DNA from: Alkalihalobacterium alkalinitrilicum
Lineage (GTDB): Bacteria; Bacillota; Bacilli; Bacillales; Bacillaceae_F
Reading direction: 5' to 3'
Assembly (NCBI RefSeq): GCF_002019605.1
Contig: NZ_KV917368.1
Coordinates: 2,759,517 to 2,823,516 of the forward strand
Length of the DNA: 64,000 nucleotides
Every line of letters begins with the position of its first letter. The stretch's first letter is position 1. Under the pieces are notes generated by a model. The model did not search any database. It had not been told where the DNA came from and saw only the letters and a program-made list of their open reading frames with translations. This document shows positions 38,094-47,817 of the stretch, piece by piece. Position numbers and translations under genes: made by a program.

Positions 38094-39158
38094 TCAATGA
38101 TTGAGTAGATTTGTTCGTAAATGAAGTAATACAACTTTTACAACCGATAAAATCGGAACCGCTAATACAAGTCCTAGCACTCCAGCTGTTTCGACTCCAA
38201 TTAAGAGAGCAATCATTATTAATATTGGATGTAAATGAACCGACTTCCCCACAATAACTGGAGATAAAATATTTCCCTCGATTTGCTGAAGAATGAAAAT
38301 CAGTAGCACCGTAAAAATAAGCATTTGCCAAGAGTGAAGCGCAGCTACAATAACGGCTGGAAAAGCACCTAGGAATGCACCGAAATAAGGAATAATATCC
38401 GTCATGCCGATAAATAAGCCTAAGATAATTGGATAAGGTACACCGATTAGCCACAAACCAAGCATGGCGATAAGACCGACACACATCGAGACAAGAATTT
38501 GCCCACGAATATAGTTTCCTAATGATTGATCTACGTCACGAATAAATGCAACGCCTTCATTCCTCCATTTTTTTGGCGTAACATACCAAGCCACTTTTTC
38601 GATTAACTGATAATCTTTTAACAAGTAAAATACTAAAAATGGAATAACAATGAAATAAATAAATGAGCTCAAGATAGAACCGATAGTATCTAGGATTTGC
38701 TCTCCAATTGATTCAGCTCGTCCTTCTAAACTTGTGATCCAATCCGCTAATTGATTTTGCATCCCTTCTGGTAACGAGGAAATTTGCCTTTCAAATAAAT
38801 TACTCCATTGTTGAATTTGTTGAATAATTTGAGGCAGATTATCAATAAATTCTCTAAGTTGTTGAATCACATATGGGAAAGCCGCTGTTATCAAAGACGC
38901 TAAGCCACCAAAAAATAATAAATAAATGATTAACACAGCCACTGGACGAGGTAGCCCATAAGCATGTGCATTTTCAATAACTGGATGTAATAAATAAGTA
39001 ATGATTGCAGCTATAAGTAAAGGAATAGCCACTCGTGATAAAACTTGAAGAACTGGTAACCAAAGTGGAGATAATTGCAAAAAGATGTATAAACAAAGTA
39101 ATACCAAAATTGTAATCGAAAGCTTAATAATCCATTGTACCCCTTTAGACTTTTCCAT
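38094..39158 (-). CDS. yrrI: AI-2E family transporter (YrrI-like)
   Basis: A 354-residue membrane protein of the AI-2E exporter / PerM family with about eight helices: two paired helices at the N-terminus, a soluble coiled region (about 105-150), then six helices with the conserved PYFGAFLGAFPAV and IQEGNILSP-like (QQIEGNILSPVIVG) motifs. The substrate is unknown; relatives include sodium-proton exporters. It follows the usual synteny upstream of alaS. GGAGGGAG precedes the ATG. Confidence 0.88.
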   Translation of the reverse strand: MEKSKGVQWIIKLSITILVLLCLYIFLQLSPLWLPVLQVLSRVAIPLLIAAIITYLLHPVIENAHAYGLPRPVAVLIIYLLFFGGLASLITAAFPYVIQQLREFIDNLPQIIQQIQQWSNLFERQISSLPEGMQNQLADWITSLEGRAESIGEQILDTIGSILSSFIYFIVIPFLVFYLLKDYQLIEKVAWYVTPKKWRNEGVAFIRDVDQSLGNYIRGQILVSMCVGLIAMLGLWLIGVPYPIILGLFIGMTDIIPYFGAFLGAFPAVIVAALHSWQMLIFTVLLIFILQQIEGNILSPVIVGKSVHLHPILIMIALLIGVETAGVLGLVLAVPILSVVKVVLLHLRTNLLNH

Positions 39159-39207
39159 ACATCTCCCTCCATAGTTATATACTGTACAACTTCACAAAAA
39201 CTATGAA

Positions 39208-39845
39208 GAAAAGCGGAAGGCTCTTGGTCAGCCCCGACAAGTAAATGTTCTGACTGAACAAAAGTCCGCTTTTTGACTTTTTTCAGGTAGGTTATTTAAC
39301 CTCGAGGGGCTAGAGCCTGCAGCTAGACAAAGAAAAGCGGAAGGCTCTTGGTCAGCCCCGACAAGTAAATGTTCTGACTGAAGAAAAGTTCGCTTTTCAA
39401 CTTTTTTCAGGTAGGTTATTTAACCTCGAGGGGCTAGAGCCTGCAGCTAGACAAAGAAAAGCGGAAGGTGCCCGTTTAGCTCCGACAAGCAAATGTTCTG
39501 ACTGAACAAAAGTCCGCTTTTTGACTTTTTTCAGGCAGGTTATTTGACCTCGAGGAGCTGGCACCTGTAGCTAGACAAAGAAAAGCGGAAGGCTCTTGGT
39601 CGGCCCCGACAAGTAAATGTTCTGTCAGATCAAAGTCCGTTTTTTGACTTTTATCTGGCAGGTTATTTAACCTCGAGGGGCTAGAGCCTGCAGCTAGACA
39701 AAGAAAAGCGGTGGGCTCTTGGTCGGCCCCGACAAGTAAATGTTCTGTCAGATCAAAGTCCGTTTTTTGACTTTTATCTGGCAGGTTATTTAACCTCGAG
39801 GGGCTAGAGCCTGCAGCTAGACAAAGAAAAGCGGTGGGCTCTTGT
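39208..39845 (-). repeat. Tandem array of a 123-124 bp interspersed repeat (five full units plus a partial)
   Basis: Units begin (at GAAAAGCGG) at 39208, 39332, 39456, 39580, 39703 and 39826, giving periods of 124, 124, 124, 123 and 123 bp. The sixth stops after about 20 bp. Read on the minus strand each unit runs TTGTCTAGCTGCAG... to ...CCGCTTTTC, with internal CTCGAGG and GTCGGGGC blocks. There is no open reading frame. The unit ends resemble those of the 149-bp insert in tnpB at 51278-51426. It fills the 738-bp gap between yrrI and yrzQ. Confidence 0.95.
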
Positions 39846-39856
39846 AATCGACAATC

Positions 39857-39886
39857 AAAAAAGACTGATACACGAAAGTATCAGCC
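39857..39886 (-). terminator. Terminator after yrzQ
   Basis: CTGATAC (39865-39871) pairs with GTATCAG (39878-39884) around ACGAAA; a T-run follows on the minus strand. It lies just right of the tandem array. Confidence 0.75.
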
Positions 39887-39896
39887 TCCTAATTGT

Positions 39897-40079
39897 TTAA
39901 GCGATATTTTTTAACACTCTTTTTTTCATTTTTTGTAGACCATTTTTATCTGGGACGATGGTTTGAAAGTCAATGTTTGTTATCGGTTGTATCCATTTCA
40001 TGAACCGTTTTCGATTGCGGCGATCTCTCATCGAGAAAGCTGCCGCACCCAAGCCAAGCGCTAACATTACACTACGCAA
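39897..40079 (-). CDS. YrzQ-like small protein (DUF3918)
   Basis: A 60-residue protein: an Ala/Leu/Gly-rich hydrophobic start (about 1-16) followed by a strongly basic stretch (MRDRRNRKRFMK) and a mixed tail. This pattern and its location near yrrD fit the YrzQ family; the function is unknown. TTG start at 40079 after GGTGGTG. The short length makes the exact start uncertain. Confidence 0.68.
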   Translation of the reverse strand: MRSVMLALGLGAAAFSMRDRRNRKRFMKWIQPITNIDFQTIVPDKNGLQKMKKRVLKNIA

Positions 40080-40106
40080 CGGTAATCACCACCATTTTAA
40101 TGGAGT

Positions 40107-40295
40107 TTACATTTCAATTTGCAAATCCTGGTCTTCAAATAAATCATCTAGGGAACTTAGGGAACCGTCTTCTTCAACTTGGTGGAGTGACAATTTTCCT
40201 TTGGTAATCGTCATTTCAACAAAGCAATTCCAACAATAATATTGATTTGTTCCTATTTTACCGATATCTTTACAATTACAGTTTGGACATTGCAT
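40107..40295 (-). CDS. Small zinc-ribbon protein
   Basis: A 62-residue protein with two CxxC pairs (CPNC at 3-6 and CWNC at 21-24, plus a further Cys at 8), suggesting one zinc ribbon, followed by an acidic tail. By position it corresponds to the small gene next to yrrD in Bacillus (YrzR-like), which I cannot confirm. GGAGA lies before the ATG. Function unknown. Confidence 0.7.
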   Translation of the reverse strand: MQCPNCNCKDIGKIGTNQYYCWNCFVEMTITKGKLSLHQVEEDGSLSSLDDLFEDQDLQIEM

Positions 40296-40313
40296 GATAG
40301 GGTCTCCTCTTTT

Positions 40314-40787
40314 TTATAATTGAACAACAAGAATGTCTTTGCCAATTGTTAAAGGATAATCGGTTTTTACGACTTTACGCCCTTCTTTAATATCAGCAAT
40401 TAGACCTTCTGTTACTTCATACCCTACAATCGTGCCCAATTCTTCCATAAAATATACATCTTCTACCAAACCTAGCTTTTCACCCTCACTCGTAAGCAAT
40501 GGCCTCCCTGCAAGCTTTTCCTTCCCTTGCTTTAGATGATGTTCGTTCTCTTGTTTATGATATACAGTTATATCTTTCATATCATGAACCATTAGGCTTT
40601 CATGCCCAAACCCTGTAATGGTATCAATCGGTACGAATAGATGGCGATTAAACCAACCTTTTTTATCAACGACTATGCCTTTAACCACCCCGTGATCATT
40701 AAGCAACAAATCATTAACAATCCCTAGTTCCTCACCTGTCTTTGCACAATAAAGTGACCGTCCACAAATAGTTGCAAATGTTCGCAA
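40314..40787 (-). CDS. yrrD: PRC-barrel domain protein (YrrD-like)
   Basis: A 157-residue protein with two PRC-barrel domains (about 5-75 and 88-155), shown by repeated G-x-x-L-G-x-V-x-D-[LV] elements (GEELGIVNDLLL and GEKLGLVEDVYF). PRC-barrels bind partners in RNA processing or membrane complexes; the role of YrrD is unknown. TTG start at 40787 behind GGAGG. Confidence 0.85.
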   Translation of the reverse strand: MRTFATICGRSLYCAKTGEELGIVNDLLLNDHGVVKGIVVDKKGWFNRHLFVPIDTITGFGHESLMVHDMKDITVYHKQENEHHLKQGKEKLAGRPLLTSEGEKLGLVEDVYFMEELGTIVGYEVTEGLIADIKEGRKVVKTDYPLTIGKDILVVQL

Positions 40788-40847
40788 AGGACCTCCTCCT
40801 CTCGAACAGTTATAGTGTTTGATGTTTGGCTTGTTTTCATCCTGGTT

Positions 40848-43115
40848 TCATGTTACCAGTGCTTCCTTAAGCTTATCGCAAAGCATGGAATTTCTAATAT
40901 GCTCATCCTTTTGTTCAATCGCTTGAAAAAGGGCGTCATGCTCTCCACATAAAATTAAATACTGTTTAGCTCGGGTAACTCCCGTATAAATTAAATTACG
41001 CCTTAGCATTCGAAAATATCCTTTTACAACGGGCATAATTACAATTGGAAATTCACTTCCTTGGGCTTTATGAATTGAAGAACAATACGCATGGGTGATT
41101 TGGCTTAAATCTTTTTTGTTATAAACAACTTCTATTCCATCAAAAGAGATAACGATTTGATCCATTTTTTCTACATTTTCTTTTGCATAAATAATGGCTA
41201 CAATTTCGCCACGGTCCCCATTAAATACCTGTTCATCAGGATTATTCATGAGCTGAAGTACAACATCACCTTTGCGATAAACTATATCGCCAAATTCGAT
41301 TTCTCTTCGTCCTTCCACTGCTGGGTTCACAAGATTTTGCAATTCAACATTTAACCGTTCTATTCCTGCATTCCCTCTATACATCGGTGCTAGGACTTGA
41401 ATATCTTTTGGTGTGTAGCCTTTCTTTATAGCATTTATATAGACTTTTTCAATAACTTGTATAACTTGGTTTTGAGTACAAGGAAAAAATCGCCGGTCTG
41501 CTTTCGCTTCTTTTAAATCATTTGGTAACGTACCGTCTTTAATTTCATGGGCGAGTTTAATAATCGAAGAACCCTCTTCTTGTCGATATATATCCGTCAA
41601 TTCAACAACCGGTATGGCCTTGGATCGTAATAAGTCACTCAAAACTTGGCCAGGACCAACGGAAGGAAGTTGATCTTGATCTCCAACTAAAATCACTTGC
41701 ATATGATCAGGAATCGACTTGAACAATTGATTGGCAAGCCAAATATCAACCATAGATACCTCATCAACAATCAGTAGATCTCCCTCTAGCTGCTCATATT
41801 CGTTTTTTTCAAACCCGCCATTACCACCTTTCCAGCCTAAGAGACGATGAATGGTTAAAGACGGAAGACCTGTAGCTTCTCCCATTCGTTTCGCTGCTCT
41901 TCCCGTAGGAGCCACTAACAAAACAGGAAAAGGATCCCCTGCCTGATAATTGCTTGGCTCGAGCGTAACTCCATGAAGCTTAGCATAAATTTCTACAATT
42001 CCTTTAATTACCGTCGTTTTCCCTGTCCCTGGTCCTCCTGTTAAGATCATAATTGGAGAGGACAAAGCTGTTTCAATCCCTGTTTTTTGCGAATCTGCAT
42101 ACTCCATTTTTAACGTCTCTTCTAATTCACCTAATGCGGTTAGAAATTCAGATTCAACAAACTGCAAAGGCTCTTCTCGATTAACGAGACGTTTAATATT
42201 TGTCACTAAACCCTTTTCCGCAAAAAATAATGTTTTTAAGTATATTCGTTCATCTTCAATGACGATTTTTCCTTCTTCATCCATTATGATCAAAGCATTC
42301 TCTACTTCTTCAGCTAATATTGGTGTTGAAGATGTCGACAATAAATTCGTTACCTCTTCCACCAATTCATCTTTGGCTAGGTAGACATGACCTTGCTGAT
42401 TACTTAATTCATTTAAGCAATAATGACAACCTGCTTGAATTCGATCCGAGTGAATCCCTGAAATCCCAATCGCTTCGCCAAGTAAATCTGCTCTTTTAAA
42501 TCCAATCCCTTCAACATCTTGGATCAATTGATATGGATTGTTCTGAATTACATCAAGCGTTTGTTGTTTATAGACTTGATATATTTTGATCGCAAGTTCT
42601 ATACCGAAACCATATTTAGATAAAAATAGAATAACTTGTTCAATTCCTTGATGTTCAACAAGTTGATTATAGATTAACGTTCGTTTTTCTTCCGTTAGTT
42701 TTGGAACTTTGTCCAATATGGAAGGATCTTCAAGTATTAATGTAATGACACGTTCACCTAACGTCTTTACTATGGACTCTGCGGTTTTTTTACCGATCCC
42801 TGGAAAACGATCACTAGATAAATACTGAATAATGCCTTGAGCGGTTTGTGGGATATCACGTCGAAATTGTTCCACCACATATTGAAGGCCAAATTTCGGA
42901 TGATCATGGAGCCTTCCGGTGAAAATGTAGACGTCTTGAGGTTCGATTTTCGGTAGAGTACCAACAACCGTAATTTGTGGATCCTCTATTTCTTCTGTAG
43001 ACTTCAGCACTTTCACAGCCGCGACTGTATAAAAATTTTCTTCATTATGAAAGATAATATGAGTGACCTCTCCCTTTATATAAGGAGATTGGTCCTCGAA
43101 TCCTTGGTTCTCCAT
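40848..43115 (-). CDS. recD2: ATP-dependent RecD2-like DNA helicase
   Basis: A 755-residue SF1B helicase of the RecD2 class (no RecBC partner), with 5'-3' polarity and a role in replication fork repair. The N-terminal OB/helix-hairpin region (about 1-190) contains FPGIGKKTAESIV; Walker A is GGPGTGKTT (about 349-357), motif II is LLIVDEVSMVD, motif III is VGDQDQLPSVG and the C-terminal part has AYCSSIHKAQGSEF. GGAGG is 7 nt before the ATG. It lies 11 bp downstream of the TPR gene. Confidence 0.95.
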   Translation of the reverse strand: MENQGFEDQSPYIKGEVTHIIFHNEENFYTVAAVKVLKSTEEIEDPQITVVGTLPKIEPQDVYIFTGRLHDHPKFGLQYVVEQFRRDIPQTAQGIIQYLSSDRFPGIGKKTAESIVKTLGERVITLILEDPSILDKVPKLTEEKRTLIYNQLVEHQGIEQVILFLSKYGFGIELAIKIYQVYKQQTLDVIQNNPYQLIQDVEGIGFKRADLLGEAIGISGIHSDRIQAGCHYCLNELSNQQGHVYLAKDELVEEVTNLLSTSSTPILAEEVENALIIMDEEGKIVIEDERIYLKTLFFAEKGLVTNIKRLVNREEPLQFVESEFLTALGELEETLKMEYADSQKTGIETALSSPIMILTGGPGTGKTTVIKGIVEIYAKLHGVTLEPSNYQAGDPFPVLLVAPTGRAAKRMGEATGLPSLTIHRLLGWKGGNGGFEKNEYEQLEGDLLIVDEVSMVDIWLANQLFKSIPDHMQVILVGDQDQLPSVGPGQVLSDLLRSKAIPVVELTDIYRQEEGSSIIKLAHEIKDGTLPNDLKEAKADRRFFPCTQNQVIQVIEKVYINAIKKGYTPKDIQVLAPMYRGNAGIERLNVELQNLVNPAVEGRREIEFGDIVYRKGDVVLQLMNNPDEQVFNGDRGEIVAIIYAKENVEKMDQIVISFDGIEVVYNKKDLSQITHAYCSSIHKAQGSEFPIVIMPVVKGYFRMLRRNLIYTGVTRAKQYLILCGEHDALFQAIEQKDEHIRNSMLCDKLKEALVT

Positions 43116-43126
43116 CCATCTGCCTC

Positions 43127-43789
43127 CTATTGTGTTAGCAGTTCCTCCATTTTCTTTTTACCGTTTCCTGCTAGGAGATGATCTGGTTGTATTTCAAGTG
43201 CTTGTTCAAAAGCTTCTAATGCTTTTTGGGGTTCATTTTTATATGCATGAGCAACACCAATATTAAAAAAGGCATCCGCATGATTTTTATCATGAACCAC
43301 GACTTCTTCAAATTGCTTCATTGCCTCATCAATTTGTTCAAGCTGAGCTAAGCACAGTCCATATTGAAAACGAGCATCTAAGTCGGTTGGATTCATTTCT
43401 AATGCTGTCTGGAAATGAACCAAGGCATGACTTAATTGACCTAACTGATAGTAACTCATTCCAATCATAAAATACACATCTGCTTCCTTCAGTTCGTTTT
43501 GGGTTGCTTGATTGAACATTTCAATCGCATCTTCAAACTTTTCCAATTGATAAAATGCATTTCCTGCTCCATAATAAGCAGTCCCCGCCTTAGCATCAAG
43601 GCCAATTGCTCGTTCAAAAAAGATGATCGATTTCTCAAGCTCACCAACTATCGCTAATAGATTTCCAAAGTTAACAAATCCAACTGGATCATTGGGATTC
43701 GCTTCAATTGCTTGATTAAAATGGGATGCTGCTTTCTCATAATCTCTTTCTTGCATCGCTTGTAGTCCAAGTTGTATGTAATCGTTCAT
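43127..43789 (-). CDS. yrrB: Tetratricopeptide repeat protein (YrrB-like)
   Basis: A 220-residue protein built of about six TPR units of 34 residues (for example PNDPVGFVNFGNLLAIVGEL and FDPEA-like DLDARFQYGLCLAQLEQID). B. subtilis YrrB structure shows TPR packing and it probably scaffolds RNA-related partners. It is cotranscribed with recD2. GGAAGG precedes the ATG. Confidence 0.9.
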   Translation of the reverse strand: MNDYIQLGLQAMQERDYEKAASHFNQAIEANPNDPVGFVNFGNLLAIVGELEKSIIFFERAIGLDAKAGTAYYGAGNAFYQLEKFEDAIEMFNQATQNELKEADVYFMIGMSYYQLGQLSHALVHFQTALEMNPTDLDARFQYGLCLAQLEQIDEAMKQFEEVVVHDKNHADAFFNIGVAHAYKNEPQKALEAFEQALEIQPDHLLAGNGKKKMEELLTQ

Positions 43790-43839
43790 TGTATTTACCT
43801 TCCTTATCGTTAGTTATTTATAGTATAACAAAGAAGTTA

Positions 43840-43896
43840 AAAAAGGCACTGTTACTCTAACCATAACAATCTCAAAGTTCAACAATGCCTTTTTCA
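43840..43896 (-). terminator. Terminator between mnmA and yrrB
   Basis: AAAAAGGCACTGTT pairs with AACAATGCCTTTTT (one mismatch) around a 30-nt loop; on the minus strand a T-run follows. It is the second of two terminator-like structures downstream of mnmA. Confidence 0.65.
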
Positions 43897-44020
43897 TTTT
43901 TGTTATCAATATTTTAACACTTGTGCCACTCTTCCTACCAAAGATATAGGGGATCCCCTTTATTTTAGATGGCTTTCAAAAGTTGGAAATTAGGTAGAAT
44001 TTATACCTAGACACATAGAA

Positions 44021-45164
<1,144 letters not shown>

Positions 45165-45188
45165 CTACAAAGCTAAGGCCTCTTCAGA

Positions 45189-46331
45189 TTATAGTGATGT
45201 AATTCTTTTCACAATTTTTACTGTTTCCTTAGCCGCTTTCTCTATATCTTCTATTGTATTTCCATAACCAAAGCTAAAACGAACTGCTGATTTTGCCTTC
45301 TCATCACTATTAAACATCGCTGACAGGACATGCGACGGTTCAATTGATCCTGCTGTACAAGCAGACCCACTCGAAACTGCAATTCCTGCAAGATCTAAAT
45401 TCACAAGAAGAGATTCAACATTGACTCCTTTAAAACTTACATTTAACAAATGTGGTAAAACCTCAAGTTCATGCCCATTAACAGAAAAATCTATTTCACC
45501 TTCACGAAAAATCGACAACATTCGTTCACGAAAGTGGAGGTAACGCTGCATTTTTTCTTCAGCTTCTTTAATAGCAATTTTTGCAGCTTCTGCAAAACCG
45601 ACGATACTCGCCACATTTTCCGTCCCAGCTCTACGTTTTCTTTCTTGTTCGCCACCGTACAATTGAGGCTTAAGATCATAACTTTTCTTTGCATATAAAA
45701 AGCCGATCCCTTTTGGTCCATTTATTTTGTGAGCGGAAACCGATAGAAAGGTGATCGCTAATTGCTCAACATCAATCGGAATCGTTCCATATGCTTGAAC
45801 TGCATCCGTGTGAAAAGCGATACCTTTTTCATATAAGTATTCACCTATTTCCTCAATAGGCTGAATCGTGCCTACTTCATTATTACCGTACATGATCGAA
45901 ACAAGGATTGTATCAGGACGGACCGTTTCCTTCAGGTCATTTAAAGAAACCTTTCCTTTATCATCAACTGGAAGATAAGTTACTTCAAACCCTTCTTCTT
46001 CTAATGATTTGCACGTATGAAGAACGGCATGATGTTCAACCGTTGATGTTATAATATGGTTACCTTTAGCTTTATTTTTTAGCGCATAGCCAATGATCGC
46101 CATATTATCAGCTTCTGTCCCACCACTAGTAAAAATTAATTCATCTGGATGAGCGCCTATCGTTTGGGCTAAAGATAAACGAGCTTCATCTAAAGCATGC
46201 CTCGTTCTACGGCCATAGCTATGGATACTAGATGGATTACCGAAATGGTCTGTAAAATATGGCATCATCGCTTCTAATGCATTTGGATGCATCGGCGAAG
46301 TCGCTGCATGGTCTAAATATATTAAATTCAA
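45189..46331 (-). CDS. iscS: Cysteine desulfurase (MnmA partner)
   Basis: A 380-residue NifS/IscS-type PLP enzyme that moves sulfur from cysteine to partner proteins. The PLP Lys is in SAHKINGPKG and the active-site Cys in SSGSACTAGS. It corresponds to B. subtilis YrvO, the dedicated donor for MnmA, which is the next gene. TTG start at 46331, 6 nt after AGGTG. Confidence 0.95.
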   Translation of the reverse strand: MNLIYLDHAATSPMHPNALEAMMPYFTDHFGNPSSIHSYGRRTRHALDEARLSLAQTIGAHPDELIFTSGGTEADNMAIIGYALKNKAKGNHIITSTVEHHAVLHTCKSLEEEGFEVTYLPVDDKGKVSLNDLKETVRPDTILVSIMYGNNEVGTIQPIEEIGEYLYEKGIAFHTDAVQAYGTIPIDVEQLAITFLSVSAHKINGPKGIGFLYAKKSYDLKPQLYGGEQERKRRAGTENVASIVGFAEAAKIAIKEAEEKMQRYLHFRERMLSIFREGEIDFSVNGHELEVLPHLLNVSFKGVNVESLLVNLDLAGIAVSSGSACTAGSIEPSHVLSAMFNSDEKAKSAVRFSFGYGNTIEDIEKAAKETVKIVKRITSL

Positions 46332-46392
46332 TTATTACACCTACTTTTACTTTCACTTGTTGTAACTACCTTTTTATAAAGGTTTAAAAAGA

Positions 46393-46560
46393 AGGACAAA
46401 AAGAGCCGAGAAGATCAAGGCGGCGAAGCTGTGAGTACTGCAGCGTATGCTTTTAATACGTGAGGAACGCAACAGCAAGCCAACGAGCTACCACAGGACG
46501 TGGGGAACTTAGTCGAAGTTCTGCTACCGACCGCTATTTTTCCCAGACTTTCTGAACTAC
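46393..46560 (-). repeat. Probable interspersed intergenic repeat, second family
   Basis: A 170-bp GC-richer stretch with no open frame, with blocks such as GATCAAGGCGGCGAAGCTG and GTGAGTACTGCAGCG. It fills the 232-bp gap between iscS and cymR and differs in composition from the flanks. I recall similar blocks in intergenic regions of other Bacillaceae, but there is no second copy in this window to prove repetition. Confidence 0.45.
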
Positions 46561-46563
46561 CTC

Positions 46564-46983
46564 TTAAATGTAGAACATATAATATTCCTGATTACCTTCA
46601 CCCTTATATTCCGCTAAATCTTGAAGAGTAGTATTATCTAATACATCTTTCACTGCATCGCGAATTTTTATCCACAGATCTCGTTTCGCTGGCTCTTCAT
46701 CATCAAGTACTTCAACTGGACTGATTGGTCCTTCAAGAACACGAATAATATCACCTGCTGTAATTTCTATTGGTTCTTTTGCAAGCATATACCCACCGTA
46801 AGCTCCTCTTACCGATTTTACAAGCATTGCATTTCTTAGTGGTGCAATTAATTGCTCAAGATAATGTTCCGATAAATTATGATCCTTCGCAATCGACTTT
46901 AGTGAAATCGGCCCTTCACCGTATTTCTTCGCTAACGCCATCATGATGGTCAACCCGTAACGTCCTTTTGTCGAAATCTTCAT
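46564..46983 (-). CDS. cymR: Rrf2 family cysteine metabolism repressor CymR
   Basis: A 139-residue Rrf2-family regulator. The N-terminal winged HTH includes MKISTKGRYGLTIMMALA and LSEHYLEQLIAPLR. The three Cys that bind Fe-S in IscR are absent, as in B. subtilis CymR, which senses cysteine status through CysK. It has the usual place beside iscS and rarA. The ATG at 46983 (AGGGG upstream) lies 68 nt inside the end of the YczE-like gene, in another frame. Confidence 0.93.
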   Translation of the reverse strand: MKISTKGRYGLTIMMALAKKYGEGPISLKSIAKDHNLSEHYLEQLIAPLRNAMLVKSVRGAYGGYMLAKEPIEITAGDIIRVLEGPISPVEVLDDEEPAKRDLWIKIRDAVKDVLDNTTLQDLAEYKGEGNQEYYMFYI

Positions 46984-47632
46984 TATTAACCCCTCTTTCT
47001 ATCAGTCGATCTACTAATCGTTGACATTGTGGTAGTGTTACGCCTACAACACTTCCAATTCCAAAACAAAAAATTAATGTACCTATAAATACAGGGCCAC
47101 CTAATAACCAACCTGATGTAAGAACAACGATTTCCATTGCACTTCGAACCCACTGTACTTTAATTTTTGTTTTTTTCGTTATAGCTAACATAAGGCTATC
47201 TCTAGGACCTGCCCCACAGTTTGGTGCAATATAAAGTCCCATACCATAACCAATAATAATAATCCCACTTACAAGCATAATGAGCTTACTAATAAAGGAT
47301 TCAGGTGTTGTTAGAAAAAATAAAAAAATATCAATAAACACTCCAACTAGCACCATATTAACAAACGCACCTAGTTGGGGCCATTCTTTTGTCAATAAAG
47401 TTGTTACACCAATGATGACAAAGCCCATAATTATTGACCACGTACCGATCGTTAACCCTAGCTGAGCTGTAAGTCCGATATGAAGGACATCCCACGGTGC
47501 ACTGCCAAGATCAGCTTTTATCATTAACGCAATTCCGAATGACATGATCACTAACCCTAGCATAAAAATTCCCCAGCGTAAGCCTAGATTCTTTTTTCTC
47601 CAATCCATACGCTCATCTTTGTTCATATCCAA
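46916..47632 (-). CDS. YczE/YyaS/YitT family membrane protein
   Basis: A 238-residue membrane protein with five to six helices and the family motif KADLGSAPWDVLHIG followed later by APNCGAGPRDSLML. Function unknown; B. subtilis YczE is linked to lipopeptide production. It ends inside cymR: the last 23 residues (from about VNNEDFDKRT) are read from cymR's first codons in another frame, so the C-terminal tail may be an extension by stop loss. It is inserted between cymR and rarA relative to the usual order. Confidence 0.82.
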   Translation of the reverse strand: MDMNKDERMDWRKKNLGLRWGIFMLGLVIMSFGIALMIKADLGSAPWDVLHIGLTAQLGLTIGTWSIIMGFVIIGVTTLLTKEWPQLGAFVNMVLVGVFIDIFLFFLTTPESFISKLIMLVSGIIIIGYGMGLYIAPNCGAGPRDSLMLAITKKTKIKVQWVRSAMEIVVLTSGWLLGGPVFIGTLIFCFGIGSVVGVTLPQCQRLVDRLIERGVNNEDFDKRTLRVDHHDGVSEEIR

Positions 47633-47817
47633 TTCCTTCTCTCGCTATACTCTGCTGTAACCAGCTGTAACCCTAAATTCTTTGCCATTATAGCACGAAT
47701 TGGCTTTTATTTCACTTTAAGAAGTTTAATTTCTTTAGGGGAGTAAAGGATAGAAAAGACGTCTATTTTCACCAATTGTTGGCGATACATCGTATCTTTC
47801 TATGCATCCGAAGAGGT

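Noticed and set aside
39208-39845. The 124-bp array as a CRISPR
   Set aside because: The period is uniform and the whole unit repeats with no unique spacers; no cas genes are nearby. It is a tandem repeat, not a CRISPR.
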